Made by a program: the position numbers and the translations under genes
In this document: positions 1 to 6,345 of the stretch, piece by piece
Numbering within the stretch: the stretch's first letter is position 1
How the letters are laid out: each line of letters begins with the position of its first letter
Source: Gemmatimonadales bacterium
GTDB taxonomy: Bacteria > Gemmatimonadota > Gemmatimonadetes > Gemmatimonadales > GWC2-71-9
NCBI GenBank assembly: GCA_025924275.1
Contig: JAICEH010000025.1
Coordinates: 1 to 14,180 of the forward strand
Reading direction: 5' to 3'
Length of the DNA stretch: 14,180 nt
The notes under the pieces: model-generated
What the model saw: only the letters and a program-made list of their open reading frames with translations
What the model was told of the DNA's origin: nothing
The model's database searches: none

Positions 1-884
1 ATCCTTGCGCTGGCCCCCCCGCCGACGGTGGGGGGCGGCCTGCGGCCGCCGCTTTTCCCCACCTCGGGGCCCCTCACCACCCACAAACCCCCCAGCCCCC
101 GCGGCCCGGGGCCCGCCGCGGCCCGGGCGTTGGCGCCGTCACGCCCGTCCTGCTGCCGCAGGAACCCGTGACCCGCGCCCTCGTAGGTCTCCACCTCGAA
201 CCGCTTTCCGAGCCGGGTCATCGCCGACTGGGCGCTGGGCACGGTCGCGTTGACGCGGGCGTCGTCCCCCCCGTAGAGCCCGAGCACCGGCGCCCGGATG
301 GCCTCGTACCCCGACTCCGGCGAGCCGCCGTAGTAGACCACGGCGGCGCCGAGCCCGGCCCAGTCGGCCGCGAGCAGGAAGCTCGTGCTCCCGCCCCAGC
401 AGAATCCGACCGCCCCGACCCGACCGTTGGCGGCCGGGCGCTCCGCGGCCCAGAGCCCCACGAGCCGGATGCGGGTGAGCGCCTCCTTCCGGTCCAGGCC
501 GCGCACCAGCTGCGTCGCCTGCTCCTGGGTCACCGCCTCGGTGCCGCCGCCACCCGGGGCCTTCCCCGAGAGGAGGTCGGGGGCGATGGCGATGAAGCCG
601 TCGGCCGCGAGCTGGTCCGCCACTGCGCGCACCCACGCCGACAGGCCGAAGATCTCGTGGATCACCACGACCACCGGTGCCTTGTCCCGGCGCTCGGGGT
701 AGACGATCCAGGCGGTCACGGAATCCCCCGGTGCGACCGCCACCTTCACCCACTCGCCGTGGCGGGGCGAGGCTCCGAGCCGGGCCGCCGCGCCGGCGTT
801 GTCGGCCGGGAGCGCGGGCTGCTGCGCCGCGAGCGCGGCGGGGAGCGCGAGCGCAGCCAGGACTCCCGCCAGGCGGGTCGTCAC
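1..884 (-). CDS. Secreted dienelactone hydrolase family protein (3' end open at window edge)
   Basis: An alpha/beta hydrolase of the dienelactone hydrolase family, probably acting on an ester or lactone in the periplasm; the substrate is unknown. Translation from GTG at 884 gives a signal peptide (about residues 1-20, ending ALA-AQQ), an HEIFG motif near residue 76, the nucleophile elbow GFCWGG with Cys162, an acid residue in GGDDARV (Asp207 or Asp208) and the catalytic His239 in GAGHGF. This Cys-Asp-His triad is the family's normal set. The GTG overlaps the TGA of the lipoprotein gene upstream (GTGA), so the two are probably translationally coupled. After residue 256 (below about base 119) the expected C-terminal helix is replaced by Gly/Pro/Arg-rich sequence in long G/C runs with no stop before the edge. 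The true C-terminus therefore cannot be placed and may be damaged by sequence errors. The family call is strong; the 3' boundary is not. Confidence 0.85.
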   Translation of the reverse strand, partial: MTTRLAGVLAALALPAALAAQQPALPADNAGAAARLGASPRHGEWVKVAVAPGDSVTAWIVYPERRDKAPVVVVIHEIFGLSAWVRAVADQLAADGFIAIAPDLLSGKAPGGGGTEAVTQEQATQLVRGLDRKEALTRIRLVGLWAAERPAANGRVGAVGFCWGGSTSFLLAADWAGLGAAVVYYGGSPESGYEAIRAPVLGLYGGDDARVNATVPSAQSAMTRLGKRFEVETYEGAGHGFLRQQDGRDGANARAAAGPGPRGLGGLWVVRGPEVGKSGGRRPPPTVGGGASAR

Positions 885-1285
885 GAGCCGCCCCCGGTGC
901 CCACGGTGTACATCCGGAACGTGGCGCTCTCCCCGCGCCGCCCGCCGCTGACCTCGAGCTCGTAGGTCTCCTGGACGTGGATGACGACCTCCCAGAGCCC
1001 GCCCCCCGTGGGGCCTCGGCCCATCACGAGGTCGCGCACCGTGGGCGGCTGCACGCCGGAGCGGAGCGGCACGAGCCGGAGCTGGACGCCGCCCTCGCTC
1101 ATCTCGGCCCGATAGGTGCCCGGCGTCATGTCCAGCCGGAGCTTCTCGGCGCTGGGGAAGGTGAAGGTGTGCTCAAAGACGGTGCGCCGCTCGCCGCCCG
1201 CCGACATCGGCTCCGGCTGGTCGGACGGGGAGGAGCCCGCGCAGGCGAGCGCGAGCGTCAGGGTCGCGAGGGTGAGGGTCCTCAT
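881..1285 (-). CDS. Small predicted lipoprotein, unknown function
   Basis: A 134-residue protein starting at ATG 1285. The start is supported by AGGAGG at 1291-1296, five bases upstream. The N-terminus is a short hydrophobic signal ending in the lipobox LALAC (Cys15) followed by AGSS, so it is probably a lipid-anchored protein exported across the inner membrane. The mature part is mostly beta-like, with alternating hydrophobic strands such as WEVVIHVQETYELEV, which suggests a small beta-sandwich; I do not recognise the family. It ends in a glycine run. Its TGA overlaps the GTG of the secreted hydrolase gene, so the two form one transcription unit, which may mean a shared envelope function. 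The gene diverges from the MscS channel gene across a 144-base gap. Confidence 0.8.
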   Translation of the reverse strand: MRTLTLATLTLALACAGSSPSDQPEPMSAGGERRTVFEHTFTFPSAEKLRLDMTPGTYRAEMSEGGVQLRLVPLRSGVQPPTVRDLVMGRGPTGGGLWEVVIHVQETYELEVSGGRRGESATFRMYTVGTGGGS

Positions 1286-1310
1286 GGGTGCCTCCTTGGG
1301 TACCGGGCTG

Positions 1311-1339
1311 GTAATGCATTCTCGGGCGGCCCGGCGCAA
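1311..1339 (-). promoter_or_regulatory. Candidate promoter for the lipoprotein-hydrolase pair
   Basis: Read on the minus strand, TTGCGC (1334-1339) is followed by a 17-base spacer and CATTAC (1311-1316). Transcription would start near 1304 and leave a leader of about 19 nt that contains the AGGAGG site. The -10 match is weak (3 of 6), so the call rests on spacing and position. Confidence 0.3.
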
Positions 1340-1389
1340 GCCGCCACCTGCCCGAAGGGGCACTGGTCCCCGGCGGGGGTGACGCCCAA

Positions 1390-1421
1390 CTTGGGGGGCG
1401 CGCACACCATCCCCCCAGGAG
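1390..1421 (+). promoter_or_regulatory. Leader hairpin that can sequester the ribosome binding site of the MscS gene
   Basis: Bases 1390-1398 (CTTGGGGGG) can pair with 1411-1419 (CCCCCCAGG) through nine pairs including one G-U, around a 12-base loop. The 3' arm takes in the first three bases of AGGAG (1417-1421), the Shine-Dalgarno sequence eight bases before the ATG at 1430. If the transcript starts upstream of 1390, the folded form should limit ribosome access. The pairing is seen in the sequence; the regulatory role is inference. Confidence 0.35.
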
Positions 1422-1429
1422 CCCTCACG

Positions 1430-3070
1430 ATGAGGTCGTGGATCCGTCCCGGCCTGCTGGCCCTGGCCCTCCTCCCGTCCGGCCCCGCGGCCGCGGCCGC
1501 GGCCCAGCCCGCGCCGCAGGCCACCGAGGCCCCCGCGGCCACGGCCAGCGACACCGCTGCGCTGGTCGTCCGGAACCGGCGGATCGCCACCTTCCGGGTC
1601 GCGATCCAGGGCCGCCCGCCCGCGGCGCGCGCCGCCAGTGCGGCCGAACGCCTCGCCCAGGCGGTGGCGAACCGGCGGCCGGACGACTCGGTGGCGGTAC
1701 TGCCGCTGGCCGACGGCCGCGTGGCCCTGATCGGCGACAAGCCGATCCTCTATCTCGCCCCCGGCGACGTGGACCCGCTGGCCGAGGGCGGGCTCGACTC
1801 GACCGCCGCGGACGCCGGCGCGCGCCTGGCCGAGGTGTGGGAGGCGCTGCTGGAGGAGCGCTCGGCGGCGCGGCTGGTCCGCTCCGTGATCTTCGCCGCC
1901 GGCGCCACGCTCGCCTTCCTGGCCCTGCTCGCCCTGCTCCGGCGGGCCACCCGTGGCCTCCGGCGCCGCGTGGAGCACGGCCTGCTGGCCCGGGCCGACG
2001 ACGTCCGGGTGTCCGGCGTCACGGTGCTCCAGGTGGGAACGCTCCGCATGCTCGCCGCGCGCCTGGCGCTCGCGGCGGGCTGGGCCATCGCGCTCCTGGC
2101 CACCTACTCCTGGCTGACGTTCGTCCTGGAGCAGTTCCCCTGGACCCGCCCGGCGGGACAGGCGCTGGGCGGCTTCCTGCTCCGGACGGTGACCCGGATG
2201 CTGGCCGCCGTGGCCGGCGCCATCCCGGACCTGCTCGTGGTGGCGATCATCTTCCTCTTCACCCGCGCGCTCGCGCGGCTGGTGCGGGGCTTCTTCCTCG
2301 CGGTGGAGGAGGGTCGGGCCGAGGTGCCCTGGCTCCCCGCCGAGATCGCCGAGCCCACCCGCCGGATCGTCGGGGCGCTGCTCTGGATCTTCGCCATCGT
2401 CGCGGCCTATCCGTACCTCCCGGGGAGCGAGAGCGACATCTTCAAGGGCCTGTCGGTCCTGGTGGGCCTGATGCTCTCGCTCGGCTCCGGCAGCCTGATC
2501 GGACAGGCGATGAGCGGGCTCGCGCTGATGTACTCGCGGGCCCTCCGCGTCGGCGACGTGGTGCGCATCGACGACGCGGAGGGTGTGGTGAAGTCGCTGG
2601 GGATGTTCTCCACCAAGCTGACGACGCCCCGGGGCGAGGAGGTCACCATCCCGAACGGCCTGGTGCTCGCCCACAAGACGGTGAACCTCTCGCGGAGCGG
2701 CGTCGAGGCCCCGCTCTGCACCTCGGTCACGATCGGCTACGACGCGCCCTGGCGGCAGGTGGAGGCGATGCTGCTGGAGGCTGCGCGGCGCACCCCCGGA
2801 GTGGCGGTGAGTCCCCCGCCGGCGGTGCTGATGCGGTCGCTGGGCGACATGGCGATCCTGTACGAGCTCCGGGCCTCGCCGGCCGTGCCGCGCGAACGGG
2901 CCGGGGTGCTCAGCGTCCTCCACGGCCACGTGCTCGACATCTTCAACGAGCACGGGGTGCAGATCATGTCGCCGAGCTACGAGGGCGACCCGGAGGCCCC
3001 GAAGGTGGTGCCGCGGGAGCGGTGGTTCGCGGCGCCGGCGGCACCGCCCCGCGGCGAGCAGCGGGGATGA
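1430..3070 (+). CDS. MscS-family mechanosensitive ion channel
   Basis: A 546-residue inner-membrane channel of the MscS superfamily, expected to open under membrane tension and release solutes during hypo-osmotic shock. ATG 1430 is chosen because AGGAG lies at 1417-1421 and the N-terminus is a signal peptide (about 1-24). A soluble periplasmic region of about 125 residues follows. Membrane segments lie near 151-171, 207-230, 257-279 and 312-330. The pore helix and conserved core span about 340-372 (GLMLSLGSGSLIGQAMSGLALMYSR is covered by 346-370), with the beta domain at 372-425 (RVGDVVRID, TIPNG) and a C-terminal alpha/beta domain to about 520. It ends with IMSPSYEGDPEAPKVVP, a tail seen in a subgroup of these channels. 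It is much longer than E. coli MscS because of the N-terminal addition. Its TGA overlaps the ATG of the next gene. Confidence 0.93.
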   Translation: MRSWIRPGLLALALLPSGPAAAAAAQPAPQATEAPAATASDTAALVVRNRRIATFRVAIQGRPPAARAASAAERLAQAVANRRPDDSVAVLPLADGRVALIGDKPILYLAPGDVDPLAEGGLDSTAADAGARLAEVWEALLEERSAARLVRSVIFAAGATLAFLALLALLRRATRGLRRRVEHGLLARADDVRVSGVTVLQVGTLRMLAARLALAAGWAIALLATYSWLTFVLEQFPWTRPAGQALGGFLLRTVTRMLAAVAGAIPDLLVVAIIFLFTRALARLVRGFFLAVEEGRAEVPWLPAEIAEPTRRIVGALLWIFAIVAAYPYLPGSESDIFKGLSVLVGLMLSLGSGSLIGQAMSGLALMYSRALRVGDVVRIDDAEGVVKSLGMFSTKLTTPRGEEVTIPNGLVLAHKTVNLSRSGVEAPLCTSVTIGYDAPWRQVEAMLLEAARRTPGVAVSPPPAVLMRSLGDMAILYELRASPAVPRERAGVLSVLHGHVLDIFNEHGVQIMSPSYEGDPEAPKVVPRERWFAAPAAPPRGEQRG

Positions 3071-3552
3071 GGCGGCTTGCCCGGTTCCTCGGGCTGGCGC
3101 TCGGCACCGTGGCCCTCGGCCCGGCGACTGGCGCAGCGCAGGCCGCCGATCCGGCCCGCGTGGCCGCCGAGGTGCGTGCCGCCGACAGCCTCTTCGCGCT
3201 GGACGCGGCCGCGCGGGGACTCGAGGGGTGGATGCACTGGATGGCGGAGGACGTGCTGCGGCCGGAGTTCTACGGCCCCGCGACGCAGGGCAAGGCGGCA
3301 GTGCGCGCTCGCGATTCGGTGACGGTCTTCGGGCGGCGGGACCACCGGCTCTCCTGGCAGCCGACCGAGAGCGGCGCGTTCGCGGGCGGCCGGGAGGGGT
3401 GGACCCGGGGCGCCTGGCAGGTGGTCGACGCGGCCGGCACCACGGTGGCCACCGGCCGCTACGTGACGATCTGGCGCCGGACTCCCGCCGGTTGGCGGGT
3501 GCTGATGGACACCGGCGTGTCCGACCCGCCGGCCGGCAGCCCCCTGGATTAG
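3067..3552 (+). CDS. Secreted NTF2-like (DUF4440/SnoaL-type) protein
   Basis: A 161-residue protein whose ATG overlaps the stop of the channel gene (ATGA), so it is probably coupled to it. Residues 1-24 form a signal peptide ending TGAAQA, which predicts a periplasmic protein. The rest matches the NTF2-like cone fold as used in DUF4440: an N-terminal helix with ADSLFALDAAARG, and a C-terminal strand pair GRYVTIWRRTPAGWRVLMDTG (130-150). Members may bind small ligands or act as enzymes or inhibitors; nothing here fixes a substrate. A role linked to the channel is possible only from context. Family confidence is moderate, and expression as a real gene is well supported by the coupling and signal peptide. 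Confidence 0.82.
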   Translation: MRRLARFLGLALGTVALGPATGAAQAADPARVAAEVRAADSLFALDAAARGLEGWMHWMAEDVLRPEFYGPATQGKAAVRARDSVTVFGRRDHRLSWQPTESGAFAGGREGWTRGAWQVVDAAGTTVATGRYVTIWRRTPAGWRVLMDTGVSDPPAGSPLD

Positions 3553-3555
3553 ATT
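3550..3555 (+). promoter_or_regulatory. TAGATT -10-like box overlapping a stop codon
   Basis: TAGATT matches TATAAT at four of six positions and lies 32 bases before the ATG of the 58-residue gene, the right distance for a short leader. Its first three bases are the TAG stop of the preceding gene. No clear -35 is visible. An almost identical arrangement occurs at 7978-7983. Confidence 0.3.
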
Positions 3556-3587
3556 CGAGGGGAGACCACCTTCACCCGATCCGGACC

Positions 3588-3764
3588 ATGCCCAAGCGCG
3601 AAGACCAGCGGATCGCCAACCTGGCGAAGAAGAACGCCCAGAAGATCGTGCCGCCCAAGCAGGAGAAGGCGCCCCAGTTCGACTCCACCCTCCGGATCCG
3701 CTCCGAGGAACTGGACGAGGAGACCCGGCGGAACTTCAAGGACATGAAGCGCCGCGAGTTCTAG
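3588..3764 (+). CDS. Small basic protein of 58 residues, unknown
   Basis: A short ORF (MPKREDQRIA... to ...KDMKRREF) rich in Lys, Arg, Glu and Asp with few hydrophobic residues, so probably soluble and largely disordered or helical. It has no Cys, no signal peptide and no motif I recognise. The codon third positions are strongly GC, as in real genes here, and it fills a gap bounded by a TAGATT box upstream and a convergent gene downstream, which supports it as real. No Shine-Dalgarno sequence is seen next to the ATG. The composition would suit a nucleic-acid- or ribosome-associated protein, but that is only a guess. Its TAG shares the bases CTAG with the stop of the facing gene. Confidence 0.65.
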   Translation: MPKREDQRIANLAKKNAQKIVPPKQEKAPQFDSTLRIRSEELDEETRRNFKDMKRREF

Positions 3765-4033
3765 GCGAGGACGTCGCGCTCCTCGGGGTGCTGCCCGAAC
3801 CAGGCGCGGACGTAGGGACAGGTCGGCTCGACCTTCCGCCCCTGGGCGCGGGCCCACGCCACGCCGTGCCGGACCAGCTCGGCCGCCGTCCCCCGGTGCC
3901 GGATGGGCGGATCCACCCAGGTGTGATGGAACTCGATGACGCCTCCCGGGAGGACGTCGTAGGCGAGCTCGCCCGAGCCGCCCTCGAGCTGGACGCGGAA
4001 CTTGCGGGCCTCGGGATCGTGGTCGATGGTCAT
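3761..4033 (-). CDS. Small GNAT-like N-acetyltransferase (YjdJ/GTN-type)
   Basis: A 90-residue single-domain protein of the short GNAT-like family that includes E. coli YjdJ. Visible features are a central strand with VIEFHHTWV (32-40), the acetyl-CoA loop-like RHRGTA (45-50), a helix AELVRHGVAWARAQGRKV, and the family signature PTCPYVRAWF (70-79) with Cys72, followed by HPEERDVL. Such proteins probably acetylate a small amine or protein amine; the substrate is unknown. I prefer ATG 4033 to the in-frame TTG at 4039 because the -10-like TATTAT ends next to that TTG, which would leave a leaderless or nearly leaderless transcript beginning at the ATG. It converges with the 58-residue gene (4-base overlap) and diverges from the multicopper oxidase. 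Confidence 0.88.
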   Translation of the reverse strand: MTIDHDPEARKFRVQLEGGSGELAYDVLPGGVIEFHHTWVDPPIRHRGTAAELVRHGVAWARAQGRKVEPTCPYVRAWFGQHPEERDVLA

Positions 4034-4038
4034 CCCCA

Positions 4039-4044
4039 ATAATA
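4039..4044 (-). promoter_or_regulatory. -10 element TATTAT for the acetyltransferase gene, leaderless candidate
   Basis: On the minus strand TATTAT (5 of 6 to consensus) ends only five bases before the ATG at 4033-4031. A start site the usual 6-8 bases after a -10 would fall at or next to the A of the ATG, so the mRNA may lack a leader. No convincing -35 is present. Confidence 0.4.
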
Positions 4045-4050
4045 CGCGGC

Positions 4051-4079
4051 TGGACGGCGGGTCGGCCGGGACGCATTAT
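4051..4079 (+). promoter_or_regulatory. Candidate sigma-70-type promoter for the multicopper oxidase operon
   Basis: TGGACG (4051-4056, 4 of 6 to TTGACA), a 17-base spacer, and CATTAT (4074-4079, 4 of 6 to TATAAT) lie just upstream of the oxidase gene. Start of transcription near 4086 gives a leader of about 20 nt that includes GGAGC (4096-4100), a ribosome binding site correctly placed for the TTG at 4106. It lies back to back with the acetyltransferase promoter. Confidence 0.45.
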
Positions 4080-4105
4080 GGCGGGTCCCGTGCCCGGAGC
4101 GATCG

Positions 4106-5959
4106 TTGCGCCTGTCCCCGCTGGTGCCGTGCGCCGTCCTCCTCCTCGCCGCCCGGGCGGAGCCGCCCCGCCTGCCGGCCGCCCCGCCGGTCGTCCATCC
4201 CAACGACAACCTGACGCCGGCCGGCGCGCTGGCAGGCGGCACCCTCGAGCTGCACCTGGTGGCGCAGCCCGCGCGCTGGCAGCCCGAGGCGGACGACGGC
4301 CCCGGCATCGTCGTCGCGGCCCTGGGCGAGGAAGGCGGGGCGCCGTCCATCCCGGCGCCGCTGGTCCGCGTCCGCCTCGGCACCCGGATCCGCGCGACCG
4401 TCCGGAACGCCCTCCCCGACTCCACGCTGGTGGTGCACGGCCTCTCGCCCGCCGGGGATTCCCTCGTCATTCCCCCGGGCCAGACCCGGGAGACGGGATT
4501 CGTCCCCGCCGCGTCCGGCACCTACCTCTACTGGGCCACCCGGGGCACCGAGGGACCCGCGGCCCGCGGTGGAGCCGAGGAGGAGCAGCTGGCCGGCGCG
4601 CTGGTGGTGGACCCGCCGGAGGGAGTCGCGCCCGACCGGGTCTGGGTGATCAACATCTGGTCCGACCCCGGTGACACGACGGTGAGCCCCAGGCGGCCGC
4701 GGGGCAGCGTGCTGGCGATCAACGGCCGCTCGTGGCCCCACACCGAACGGGTGGAAGCGGCGCTCGGCGACTCGGTGCGTTGGCGCTGGGTGAACGCGAG
4801 CCGCCGGCCGCACCCGATGCACCTGCACGGCTTCTACTACCGGATGATGGCACGGGGCGGGGCCCTGGCGGACACGGTGATACCGCCCGGGCAGCAGCGG
4901 CTCACCGTCACCGAGGTGATGCGGGCGCGGACCACGATGGCCCTGGCCTTCGCGCCCGACCGGCCGGGGAACTGGCTCTTCCACTGCCACCTCATCTACC
5001 ACGTCCTGCCGTCCCTCCGGGGCGACATCGCGAGCGCGGCCGGTGCGCCGGAGCCCCACCACGCACCCGGGGACCACATGGCGGGCCTCGTGCTCGGGTT
5101 CCACGTGCCGAACACGCGGGGTTGGTCGGGCCCGCCCCGGATCGGGACCCGGACCCTCCGGCTCCTGGCACTCGAGGAGCCCCGCCCGGGATCGCTGCAC
5201 GGCGTGCGGATGGGGTTCGCCGTGGACTCGGGACGCGGACCGGGCGCCACGGCCCCCGACCCCGCGGCGCCGCTCCTGGTGCTCCACCGCGGCCAGCCGA
5301 CCGACATCCGGGTGGTGAACCGGCTGGCCGAGCCGACCGCGATCCACTGGCACGGGATCGAGCTGGAGAGCTGGTCGGACGGTGTCGCGGGGTGGAGCGG
5401 GTCGGGCCTCACGGTGGCGCCGATGATCGCGCCGGGCGACTCCTTCACCGCGCGACTCACCCTGCCGCGGACCGGAACTTTCATCTATCATACCCACTTC
5501 AACGACGACCGGCAGCTCCTGGCGGGGATGTACGGGCCGATCGTGGTGCTGCCGCCCCGCGCCCGGTTCGACCCCGCCACCGACCACGTCTTCGTGGCCG
5601 GGATCGAGGCCGCGGCCGACGGGCGGGAGGCGCTGCTGGTGAACGGGTCGCGGGCCGGCGGGACGCTCCGGTTCCGCGCCGGCCGGGCGCACCGGCTGCG
5701 GTTCATCAACATCACGCCGGCCCATTTCGTCCGCATCACCTGGGCGCGCGACACCACGCCGCTCGAGTGGCGCCCGGCCGCGAAGGACGGCGCCGACCTG
5801 CCCGCGGGCCAGACGGCACTCCGGCCCGGCCGGACCGTCCTCGGGCTCGGGCAGGCGGAGGACTACCTCGTCACCCCCGCGCCGGGCACCTACCGCCTGC
5901 TCCTCCAGCGCGCGGCCCGGCGGGAGCCCGAGGCGATCTACACCGTGGAGGTCCGATGA
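4106..5959 (+). CDS. Four-cupredoxin-domain multicopper oxidase with swapped copper-domain order
   Basis: A 617-residue secreted oxidase that should take electrons from a phenol or metal substrate and reduce O2 to water. The TTG start follows GGAGC by six bases, no ATG or GTG lies upstream in frame, and a signal-like hydrophobic stretch follows. All ten ligands are present: HPMHLHG (His236, 239, 241), HCHLIYH (His293, Cys294, His295, His299; Leu304 is the likely axial position), HWHG (His414, 416) and HTH (His462, 464). In ordinary laccases HWHG and HTH are N-terminal and HPxHLHG/HCHxxxH C-terminal; here the order is reversed. Domain 1 (about 80-170) is N-type but degenerate (VVHGL, GTYLYWA), domain 2 (175-315) is C-type and intact, domain 3 (345-485) is N-type and intact, and domain 4 (490-617) is C-type without ligands. 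The trinuclear site is therefore predicted between domains 2 and 3. It is coupled by ATGA to the next gene. Confidence 0.9.
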   Translation: MRLSPLVPCAVLLLAARAEPPRLPAAPPVVHPNDNLTPAGALAGGTLELHLVAQPARWQPEADDGPGIVVAALGEEGGAPSIPAPLVRVRLGTRIRATVRNALPDSTLVVHGLSPAGDSLVIPPGQTRETGFVPAASGTYLYWATRGTEGPAARGGAEEEQLAGALVVDPPEGVAPDRVWVINIWSDPGDTTVSPRRPRGSVLAINGRSWPHTERVEAALGDSVRWRWVNASRRPHPMHLHGFYYRMMARGGALADTVIPPGQQRLTVTEVMRARTTMALAFAPDRPGNWLFHCHLIYHVLPSLRGDIASAAGAPEPHHAPGDHMAGLVLGFHVPNTRGWSGPPRIGTRTLRLLALEEPRPGSLHGVRMGFAVDSGRGPGATAPDPAAPLLVLHRGQPTDIRVVNRLAEPTAIHWHGIELESWSDGVAGWSGSGLTVAPMIAPGDSFTARLTLPRTGTFIYHTHFNDDRQLLAGMYGPIVVLPPRARFDPATDHVFVAGIEAAADGREALLVNGSRAGGTLRFRAGRAHRLRFINITPAHFVRITWARDTTPLEWRPAAKDGADLPAGQTALRPGRTVLGLGQAEDYLVTPAPGTYRLLLQRAARREPEAIYTVEVR

Positions 5960-6345
5960 GCGAGCCCGCCGCCCCGCGCCCCGGCGCCATCCTCTGGACC
6001 GACCTCACCGTGCCCGATGCGGAGCGCATCCGGGACTTCTACGAGGCCGTGGTGGGCTGGAGCCCGACGGCGGTGGAGATGGGCGGCTACGCTGACTGGT
6101 CGATGGAGACCGACGACGGCACGGCGGTGGCGGGCGTGTGTCACGCACGCGGGGTGAACGCCGACATTCCGCCGGTGTGGCTGGTGTACGTGGCGGTGGC
6201 GGACCTCGACGCGAGCGTCAAGCGCACGGAGGCGGGCGGCGGCGCGGTGCTGGTGGGCCCCCGGCACATGGGCGCGCACGGGCGCTATGCCGTGATCCGC
6301 GACCCCGCCGGCGCGGTGCTCGCCCTGATCGAGCCGGCGCGGTGA
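5956..6345 (+). CDS. VOC (glyoxalase/bleomycin-resistance) superfamily protein
   Basis: A 129-residue protein with the two beta-alpha-beta-beta-beta modules of the vicinal oxygen chelate fold. The first module starts AILWTDLTVPDAERIRDFYE with the family's FY and VVGW motif (29-35). The second holds LVYVAVADLDASVKRTEAGG and ends RYAVIRDPAGAVLALIEPA. The position usually held by a metal-binding His in the first strand is Trp/Asp here (Trp14-Asp16), while Glu126 matches the last-strand ligand, so the metal site may be incomplete or the protein may bind ligand without classic catalysis. The start is fixed by GGAGG (5947-5951) and by the ATGA overlap with the oxidase stop. No signal peptide is present, so it is cytoplasmic, unlike the oxidase. 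The substrate is unknown. Confidence 0.9.
   Translation: MSEPAAPRPGAILWTDLTVPDAERIRDFYEAVVGWSPTAVEMGGYADWSMETDDGTAVAGVCHARGVNADIPPVWLVYVAVADLDASVKRTEAGGGAVLVGPRHMGAHGRYAVIRDPAGAVLALIEPAR

Noticed and set aside
1..120. A small plus-strand ORF at the left edge
   Set aside because: It is Pro/Arg-rich translation of the homopolymer region antisense to the hydrolase, with no coding signal.
881..2953. A minus-strand stop-free stretch of 690 codons ending in the lipoprotein frame
   Set aside because: Only the last 134 codons, after an ATG with AGGAGG, look like a gene. The rest lies antisense to the MscS gene and is His/Arg/Gly-rich shadow sequence.
4078..4105. ATG 4078 as the start of the multicopper oxidase
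   Set aside because: It is in a different frame, and its translation is an Arg/Gly/Pro-rich shadow. The TTG at 4106 is in frame, has GGAGC and is followed by a hydrophobic signal.
4076..5725. A 549-codon minus-strand open frame opposite the multicopper oxidase
   Set aside because: The translation is compositionally biased and has no motif. The plus strand carries all copper ligands.
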